DNA from: JAZNGX01 sp045576675
Lineage (GTDB): Bacteria > Bacillota > Clostridia > Monoglobales > Firm-18
Assembly: GCA_045576675.1 (NCBI GenBank)
Contig: JAZNGX010000152.1
Span: 1-13,976 of the forward strand
DNA: 13,976 nucleotides
Reading direction: 5' to 3'
Below, piece after piece: positions 8,505 to 13,976 of this stretch. Position 1 is the stretch's first letter, and each line of letters opens with the position of its first letter. The notes beneath the pieces were generated by a model. That model searched no databases. It had not been told where the DNA came from and was given only the letters and a program-made list of their open reading frames with translations. The position numbers and the translations under genes were made by a program.

Positions 8505-10307
8505 ATGAGGTTTTTAAAGAAAAGATTTCCAATAGTTATAATTGTGTTTGTTTTTGCAATTAATATGTTCACAGTAACCGGTATGTCTGATACAGCAGCT
8601 GAAAGCAGCTATGTAGTCAAAGATATTGGTAGTGCAAATGAATATATTGACGATAATGTGAGTGTTATTTTTTCAAGAGATATTGTAAGCGGAAAAATAA
8701 CTGCTGATATTTCACTTAGTTCCGCTCGAAAGAATATTGTTGTTTCTGGCAAGGTTACAAATAGTATCGAAGATTTGAACTTTGTATTTCAAGATTATAC
8801 AGATTCAAACGGTGAAGCTATAATAGAATATATTAATAATGGTTCAAGTGATACATACAATTATTATATTAATATACCATCGTTTAATTTGATTGTTAAG
8901 AAACCTTACACACTGATAGATACAGATGTGATAAATAGTATTTATACAATAGCTATGAACGCTGATAAAGATAATCAGGAAAGCATTAATGCTTTAAAAA
9001 CAGCTGTGATAGATAATTGTGTGGGCTTAAATATTGACCTTGGACTTTATAATATGCTTAATAATAAAGACTCAGTATTTGATTTGATGGTTTCTGAACT
9101 TACAAATTATAAATCAAGTATTAAAAATACTAATGATGTTGTTGATGCTTTTGAAGCCGCAACATTTATTGCGGCTATTCAACAAGGGGTATTAACAATT
9201 AAAGATACTATTTTTGATGAAAAATATGAAAGGTTTTACAATTTGGATGAAACTATGCCTAAGTCAATAACAGATTCGTCAAAGCCGATTATTGCTGAAT
9301 TGGATGCTAAAATCCAAGACAACGTTTATGCTGAACTGTTAAATGCCGGCAGTTTTGAAAACATAGTTGAATTTCGTGATGAGCTTGCTTTGTTAACTTT
9401 GACCGAAGGAATCAACAAGGCGATTTCGTGGAAAAATGTTGAACCGCTACTTAAAGCTTATGCCAATTCGAGTAAAATTAATGTATCTTTCACAAAATTT
9501 GATAAGTTGAAAAACAAATCAAGTGTTTTGATAGGAATGATGGGACAACCATATACTTCATATGGTGATATAGAAACACTATATAACGATTTGTTAAATG
9601 AGGCTTCAATCTCTGGCGGCAATATTTCGGCGGCAAGACCGTCCGGTTCTGGCGGCGGCGGTGGTTTTTCCAGTAAAACAAGTGGTACGAGCGTTACGGT
9701 ACCGGCTTCCGGAAACACAAATGAAATGCCGAAAACTAATGAAGTAAAGAGTGAGCAATTACTTACATTTGTTGATATGGATAATGCAAAATGGGCAATT
9801 GAAGCTGTTGAAGCATTATATAAAATGCAAATAATAAGCAAAAATGAAGAAAACTGTTTTATGCCAAATAATTCTATTACCAGAGCTGAGGCTGCTAAAA
9901 TGTTTGTTCTGTTAGGCGGCTTGGATATTGAAAATGTACAACACTCATTTGCAGATGTTGACGAAAATCATTGGAGCTATAAATATGTGGCAAGTGCTCA
10001 GACTAATGGATTAATATCCGGTTATAACAATCAATTCAGATGCGATGACTTTATTACACGACAAGAAATTGCTGTTATAGGTGACAGGGTATTACAAATG
10101 AAGGGTGTAACAATTAAAGATGCAATTGTTACTGAGTTTTCTGATGCAGAAGATATTGCAAGTTGGGCATATCCATCAGTGCACAAATTACATAAAGCAT
10201 TTGTTATAAATGGCAGAGGTAGTAATACATTCGAGCCTGAAATGAATTTGACACGTGCAGAAGCCGCAGTAATAGTTTACAGAATTTCTAAATTAATCAA
10301 CAAATAA
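8505..10307 (+). CDS. Secreted protein with helical repeats, Gly-rich hinge and three C-terminal SLH domains
   Basis: 600 residues. An N-terminal hydrophobic signal (about 8-27) predicts export. A beta-rich region (about 45-135) precedes a mostly helical region (about 140-370) with internal repeats: the segment around GLNIDLGLYNMLNN is echoed by KINVSFTKFDKLKN about 150 residues later. A flexible Ser/Gly linker with five Gly in a row (383-387) leads to three SLH domains at about 421-468, 481-527 and 545-597. Their binding motifs are TRAE (459-462), TRQE (518-521) and TRAE (583-586). SLH triplets bind pyruvylated secondary cell-wall polysaccharide, so the protein should sit on the wall with its N-terminal region facing out. 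The gene starts 13 bases after the glycosidase stop. Function of the N-terminal region is unknown; a surface scaffold or glycan contact is possible (inference). Confidence 0.88.
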   Translation: MRFLKKRFPIVIIVFVFAINMFTVTGMSDTAAESSYVVKDIGSANEYIDDNVSVIFSRDIVSGKITADISLSSARKNIVVSGKVTNSIEDLNFVFQDYTDSNGEAIIEYINNGSSDTYNYYINIPSFNLIVKKPYTLIDTDVINSIYTIAMNADKDNQESINALKTAVIDNCVGLNIDLGLYNMLNNKDSVFDLMVSELTNYKSSIKNTNDVVDAFEAATFIAAIQQGVLTIKDTIFDEKYERFYNLDETMPKSITDSSKPIIAELDAKIQDNVYAELLNAGSFENIVEFRDELALLTLTEGINKAISWKNVEPLLKAYANSSKINVSFTKFDKLKNKSSVLIGMMGQPYTSYGDIETLYNDLLNEASISGGNISAARPSGSGGGGGFSSKTSGTSVTVPASGNTNEMPKTNEVKSEQLLTFVDMDNAKWAIEAVEALYKMQIISKNEENCFMPNNSITRAEAAKMFVLLGGLDIENVQHSFADVDENHWSYKYVASAQTNGLISGYNNQFRCDDFITRQEIAVIGDRVLQMKGVTIKDAIVTEFSDAEDIASWAYPSVHKLHKAFVINGRGSNTFEPEMNLTRAEAAVIVYRISKLINK

Positions 10308-10311
10308 GAAT

Positions 10312-10319
10312 GAGAGAGG
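10312..10319 (+). promoter_or_regulatory. Ribosome binding site that selects the start at 10328
   Basis: GAGAGAGG lies eight bases upstream of the ATG at 10328. The in-frame ATG at 10310 overlaps this site and has no site of its own; the later start also leaves a clean signal peptide beginning MKKIINV. Confidence 0.75.
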
Positions 10320-10327
10320 TTAAAAGT

Positions 10328-12985
10328 ATGAAAAAAATAATAAATGTTATTTTGGTATTTGCTATATTTGTTGGTTCTGTTGCTTATGCAAAAGGCGAAG
10401 ATAATTCAATAACAGAAATGCAGTCGACCTTGTTTTATGATGACGAAAGAATTAACACAATTTTAAGTTTGAATATAATGCAAACAACTTCTGACGGTGA
10501 ATTTAAATATAATGATTATTTATCCAGAGGAGAATTAGTTGAAATTATATACAACTTAGTTAATTACAAAAACAATGTCAACGATGTTCCAATTGCCACG
10601 AAGCAGATATTTAAAGATGTTGATATTTGGAATTGGGCTGCAGGTTATCTGGAAGAACTTTATGCGAGAGATATTGTAAAAGGCTATCCTGATAATACAT
10701 TTCGTCTTCTTGAAAACATAAATCTGTCAGAATTTTGTAAAATAGCATTGTATGCCGCAGGATATAAAGATTACATAGAGGCACGCAGTGATGACGTTTT
10801 GACATTTGCTACAACTTTAGGACTTTTAAGGAATGTCAACATTGCAGATAGCGAGAATTTAACAAAACAAGAAGTTGCATATTTGCTTTATAATTTATTA
10901 AATGTAAAAGTAAATGTGCCGGTTTCAGTTTCTAACGGTGGAATTACTTATGTGGATAATGAAACTTTTTTAAATCATTTTATGGATTTGTTTATTGGAT
11001 ATGGAATTGTGAATAAAACCCCGGCAACCTCTTTAAAAGGTGGTGCAGGATGTCATACTGACACTATTGAGGTTGATTATTCTCTGTATTCCTGTCAATT
11101 GGAAAACATTAACGAACTGTTGGGCATGTATGTTAAATATTATTACACAGCAAATGCAGATGATAGCAAACAGATTGTGTTAATTGATGAATACAAAAAT
11201 GAGGTTATAACATTTGTTTCAAAAAATATAGTATCGTATAAAAATAAAAAATATACTTACTATGAAGGGAAAAATAAGCTTAATGCTCAAGTTTTTGCAG
11301 GATGTGATATAATATATAATGGTATGGCAGTTTCTGAGGAAAAGTATTATGTACCATCTTATGGCTCGGTTAAATTAATTGACAACACCAATGATGGATT
11401 GTATGATGTTGTAATAGTATCTGATTATGTAAATTATATTGTTGAATCTGTTGACACAATGCAAAAAAAGCTCTTAGTGAAAAAGGCGAATAGTGAAGGG
11501 ACATCTATATCAATTGATTTATCTGAGTATGACAAGGTGTTAATCAGTGACGAGTATGGAAAGAATATTTCATTGTCAGTTATTATGAAAAACACTGTTA
11601 TATCTTGTGCAATAAGTGATAACAGCTTGGATTATATCAGTATTATTGCTAATAATACTATTATTGACGGCGTAATAAATGAATACTCTAATAATGAATT
11701 TGTTGTCGATGGTAATACTTATTACACTGCAAACGAATATTATAGCAGCAACAAATTCGAGGCAGATGTTTCGGTAAGTTTACATCTTGATTGTTTTGGA
11801 AATATAGCTTATATAGATAACATTACCGATGCCTCAGGGATTTCTTGGAAATATGGTTATTTGATTAATGCTACTGCCAATACACAAAGTATGGATAGTT
11901 CTATGGATTTTAAAGTATTGGATCAGGACGGAGCAATAAAGATTCTATCGAGTGGTAACAAACTTATTATAGATGGTGTTAAAAAGAGCCTTGATAACAA
12001 TGACGAAGTTGATTTTATTATAAATCAAATAGGAACTGTTATTAGATATAAAAGTAATGATTTGGAATTAAAGGCAATTGACACAGCGTTAATTAAGAGT
12101 GCTTATGATTTTAATACTGTTTATAACGAGAGTACTTCAGACTCTTTATATCTTAGAGTAAAGGGGACTTTGCAATTCAAAGGAAATCATCGTGTTTTTA
12201 GGCGCCGTGGTACTTGTGAACCGTATGGTGATATGATTTTGGGTGATAATCCAATAGTGTTTAATATTCCCTTAAGTAACGGTGGTAGTGTTGAAGATAA
12301 AGATTATACCGTTTCAAACTCTGTTGCATTTGATACATGGGCAAATATGGAATTATATAATGATAAATACAATAAATGTACTGCAGAAATAGTAGTAGTA
12401 CATGGAACTGATAATCCGAGTTATTCGTATTATACTCCATTAATGATAATTGAGCGTGTAGTTCAGGCATTAAATGATAATGGCGAGGAAACGTGGATAA
12501 TCGAAGGTTTTGAAAGTGGTTCGTTGTTAAAACGTAAAACAGATTCAAGAAATATATTTAACAATAATTATGTTCCGCAACGAGGTGATGTTGTTAGATA
12601 TGTTGTTGATAAAGATGGTAATATAACAGATATGGAACTGATTTACGGTGTTACAAATCAAGGTAAGTTGAATTCAAACAATTACTTGTATGCATCGGAT
12701 ACATCATTTGATGCTTTAATGCGCTATGTTTATGGTGATGTTCAGCAGAAGAATGGTAACTATGTTATATTTAAATATGGCAACGAGCAAGAAATGTATA
12801 ATACTTCTGGTATAGTAATATCGGTTTATGACCAATCTATGAGAAACACTAATGGCACCTTAGGGAAAACATATGTTGGGACTGCCGATGATATAAAGGA
12901 TGTAAAAACATATGGTGATAAAGCATCAAAACTTATAGTCCATACAACATCTTCGCAAGTTGTAAGTTTGATAGTGATTAATTAA
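10328..12985 (+). CDS. Secreted protein with three N-terminal SLH domains and a long beta-rich C-terminal region
   Basis: 885 residues. The signal peptide MKKIINVILVFAIF... ends at AYA (about residue 21). Three SLH domains follow at about 36-82, 94-144 and 158-194; the middle one is clearest (IFKDVDIWNWAAGYLEEL, then GYPDNTF). The motifs equivalent to TRAE are SRGE, NLSEF and TKQE, so binding residues are partly degenerate. The remaining 680 or so residues are beta-rich with repeated 'I-x-V-D-x-x-x-Y' and 'V-D-G-N-x-Y' units and a segment YGSVKLIDNTNDGLYDVVIV (345-364) like one I recall from other clostridial SLH proteins. No catalytic motif is recognised. It is the last gene of the tight cluster, 20 bases after the previous stop. 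It is likely a wall-attached surface or S-layer-associated protein; specific role unknown. Confidence 0.85.
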   Translation: MKKIINVILVFAIFVGSVAYAKGEDNSITEMQSTLFYDDERINTILSLNIMQTTSDGEFKYNDYLSRGELVEIIYNLVNYKNNVNDVPIATKQIFKDVDIWNWAAGYLEELYARDIVKGYPDNTFRLLENINLSEFCKIALYAAGYKDYIEARSDDVLTFATTLGLLRNVNIADSENLTKQEVAYLLYNLLNVKVNVPVSVSNGGITYVDNETFLNHFMDLFIGYGIVNKTPATSLKGGAGCHTDTIEVDYSLYSCQLENINELLGMYVKYYYTANADDSKQIVLIDEYKNEVITFVSKNIVSYKNKKYTYYEGKNKLNAQVFAGCDIIYNGMAVSEEKYYVPSYGSVKLIDNTNDGLYDVVIVSDYVNYIVESVDTMQKKLLVKKANSEGTSISIDLSEYDKVLISDEYGKNISLSVIMKNTVISCAISDNSLDYISIIANNTIIDGVINEYSNNEFVVDGNTYYTANEYYSSNKFEADVSVSLHLDCFGNIAYIDNITDASGISWKYGYLINATANTQSMDSSMDFKVLDQDGAIKILSSGNKLIIDGVKKSLDNNDEVDFIINQIGTVIRYKSNDLELKAIDTALIKSAYDFNTVYNESTSDSLYLRVKGTLQFKGNHRVFRRRGTCEPYGDMILGDNPIVFNIPLSNGGSVEDKDYTVSNSVAFDTWANMELYNDKYNKCTAEIVVVHGTDNPSYSYYTPLMIIERVVQALNDNGEETWIIEGFESGSLLKRKTDSRNIFNNNYVPQRGDVVRYVVDKDGNITDMELIYGVTNQGKLNSNNYLYASDTSFDALMRYVYGDVQQKNGNYVIFKYGNEQEMYNTSGIVISVYDQSMRNTNGTLGKTYVGTADDIKDVKTYGDKASKLIVHTTSSQVVSLIVIN

Positions 12986-13029
12986 AATATTTATTATTTT
13001 AAAGGATTTTGCTACCTAGTATATTATGC

Positions 13030-13059
13030 TTGTAAATATAAATCCTTCTGTGATATAAT
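13030..13059 (+). promoter_or_regulatory. Extended -10 promoter for the sensor gene
   Basis: A perfect TATAAT at 13054-13059 is preceded by TG at 13051-13052, giving the extended -10 form TGATATAAT. A -35-like TTGTAA (13030-13035, four of six bases) lies 18 bases upstream. Transcription would start near 13066 with a leader of about 56 bases. The promoter lies inside the inverted repeat at 13037-13083. Confidence 0.6.
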
Positions 13060-13083
13060 TAATATATTACAGAAGGATTTATA
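13037..13083. repeat. Perfect 15-bp inverted repeat around the promoter: operator and/or hairpin terminator
   Basis: The arms 13037-13051 and 13069-13083 are exact reverse complements (TATAAATCCTTCTGT on the left). Inner pairing continues with one G-U and five A-U pairs, leaving a five-base loop at 13058-13062, about 21 pairs in RNA. In transcripts reading through from the upstream SLH gene this could act as a terminator or 3'-end stabiliser, but the U-tract after the right arm is short (only the paired UUU, then mixed A/U). Since the -10 of the next promoter lies within it, a repressor operator is the other reading. Both roles may hold. Confidence 0.75.
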
Positions 13084-13106
13084 ATATATAGAGAATATAT
13101 TGTTTT

Positions 13107-13111
13107 AGGGG
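13107..13111 (+). promoter_or_regulatory. Ribosome binding site that selects the start at 13122
   Basis: AGGGG lies ten bases before the ATG at 13122. An in-frame ATG at 13113 is only one base from this site, which is too close. Confidence 0.6.
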
Positions 13112-13121
13112 TATGATAACG

Positions 13122-13976
13122 ATGAAAAACAAATTGCGTTTTAGTGTATTGCTATCATTTTTTTGTTCGTTAATATTTGTTGTATCTGTGCTCAGTATTT
13201 CATTTTATATCACAAATAAGTACACAGAAAAAAGTTTTAATAATAATAGTAAAATAGCGGATTATGTACTTGGGGCAACAACGCAAAATTTAGATGATTA
13301 TTTGTCACGGTGCACAAAGATTGTTAATAATTCCACTTATGTTAAAGAGATTTATGATATACAATATAATGTTGAGCTGTTGGAAGTTTATAAGAAAATT
13401 TTTACAAGAAACGTGTTGGAACAGATGTATTACTCGGATATAAGTATTGTTGGGATTATGTATATGGATATGGATGGTAATCTTATCAATTTTGGTAATG
13501 CGAATCAACATTTGATTGGTTATTTTATTCAACAGACTACTGAGTTGAACAAACAAAACAATAATTTAAATTATTGGGGCTTTATTTCAAACGATGATTT
13601 TGATGAAACTATAACTTTGTATCAAAAACTAAAATATATTGATAATAATTATAAAGTGTATGACCTTGGTTATATAATGTTGGCGTTAAATAATAGTAAA
13701 GTATTTGAAAATATATCAGATGTTAACATGGACTATGTCAATGTTGTTGTTTTGGATAATAATGATATAATTGTTACATCAAACTATCCAGAAGAAATTG
13801 GAATGCAATTTTCCGAAATATATAAAAATAAAAACGGATATATTGTGAAAAGTAACGAAACATTAGACATGATAAAAGTTAGATCGGAACTTACTGATTG
13901 GCAATATATGTGCCTGATATCAAAAAGTAAAATATCGGATGATTTAAGGCAGTCAGCATCATCTTTAAAGTTTGTG
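13122..13976 (+). CDS. Membrane sensor protein, N-terminal part (YesM-type histidine kinase or membrane AraC-type regulator; 3' partial)
   Basis: The frame is open for 285 codons to the window end without a stop. The protein begins with a short basic stretch and one transmembrane helix (about residues 8-30), followed by a long extracellular region of about 245 residues. That region has the features of a Cache-type sensor: a helical stalk after the membrane, alternating strands (SIVGIMYMDMDGNL; YVNVVVLDNNDIIVTSN), and near its end LTDWQYMCLIS (257-267), the usual strand before a second membrane helix in YesM-family kinases and related regulators. The cytoplasmic part is beyond the window, so kinase and AraC-type alternatives cannot be separated. 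Its own promoter and same-strand position beside a glycan locus suggest that it senses a related sugar and controls the cluster (inference). Confidence 0.7.
   Translation, partial: MKNKLRFSVLLSFFCSLIFVVSVLSISFYITNKYTEKSFNNNSKIADYVLGATTQNLDDYLSRCTKIVNNSTYVKEIYDIQYNVELLEVYKKIFTRNVLEQMYYSDISIVGIMYMDMDGNLINFGNANQHLIGYFIQQTTELNKQNNNLNYWGFISNDDFDETITLYQKLKYIDNNYKVYDLGYIMLALNNSKVFENISDVNMDYVNVVVLDNNDIIVTSNYPEEIGMQFSEIYKNKNGYIVKSNETLDMIKVRSELTDWQYMCLISKSKISDDLRQSASSLKFV

Noticed and set aside
9646..9665. GGC trinucleotide repeat as a phase-variable tract
   Set aside because: The unit is three bases long, so slippage would not shift the frame; it encodes a Gly hinge with mixed GGC/GGT codons.
9458..9841. 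127-residue open frame on the - strand with a proline run
   Set aside because: It is opposite the C-terminal-SLH gene; the prolines are simply the complement of its Gly-rich hinge, and it has no ribosome site or recognisable domain.
12261..12548. 95-residue open frame on the - strand
   Set aside because: Shadow of the N-terminal-SLH gene; low-complexity Tyr/His-rich product typical of antisense AT-rich DNA.
13037..13083. Strong canonical Rho-independent terminator
   Set aside because: The stem is long, but it is AT-rich near the loop and is followed by mixed A/U rather than a U-run, so it is listed as an inverted repeat with an uncertain role.
13305..13556. 83-residue open frame on the - strand
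   Set aside because: Opposite the sensor gene, whose own frame is open for 285 codons with a start, ribosome site and promoter.

Overview
The window looks like chromosomal DNA from a low-GC Firmicute of the class Clostridia. The support is AT-rich sequence, strong GGAGG-type ribosome sites, a Gram-positive lipoprotein signal, and two secreted proteins with S-layer homology (SLH) domains. No RNA gene, insertion sequence, phage gene or CRISPR array is visible. All genes lie on the + strand and gene density is high.

Layout. Positions 1-1505 hold two carbohydrate ABC-transporter permeases (the first cut by the window edge). A 150-base gap (1506-1655) carries a plausible sigma-A promoter. Then five genes follow with only 13-21 bases between them: a secreted non-catalytic protein with three carbohydrate-binding-like modules (1656-3713), a sugar-binding lipoprotein (3728-5227), a large secreted clan GH-A glycoside hydrolase (5249-8491), a protein with C-terminal SLH repeats (8505-10307) and a protein with N-terminal SLH repeats (10328-12985). 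A 136-base gap follows, with a long perfect inverted repeat that overlaps an extended -10 promoter. The last gene (13122 to the window end) is the N-terminal part of a membrane-bound sensor protein, probably a YesM-type histidine kinase or a membrane-bound AraC-type regulator.

How it fits together (inference). This resembles a Gram-positive polysaccharide-utilisation locus. Surface proteins would bind a glycan, the glycosidase would cut it outside the cell, the lipoprotein would hand oligosaccharides to the two permeases, and the sensor would control expression. No transport ATPase is present here; such systems often share a MsmX-type ATPase encoded elsewhere. The substrate cannot be read from the sequence. 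The most unusual parts are the non-catalytic triple-module protein whose first module resembles the N-terminal module of the glycosidase, the two SLH proteins of opposite polarity next to an enzyme that has no anchor of its own, and the promoter embedded in a perfect dyad before the sensor gene.
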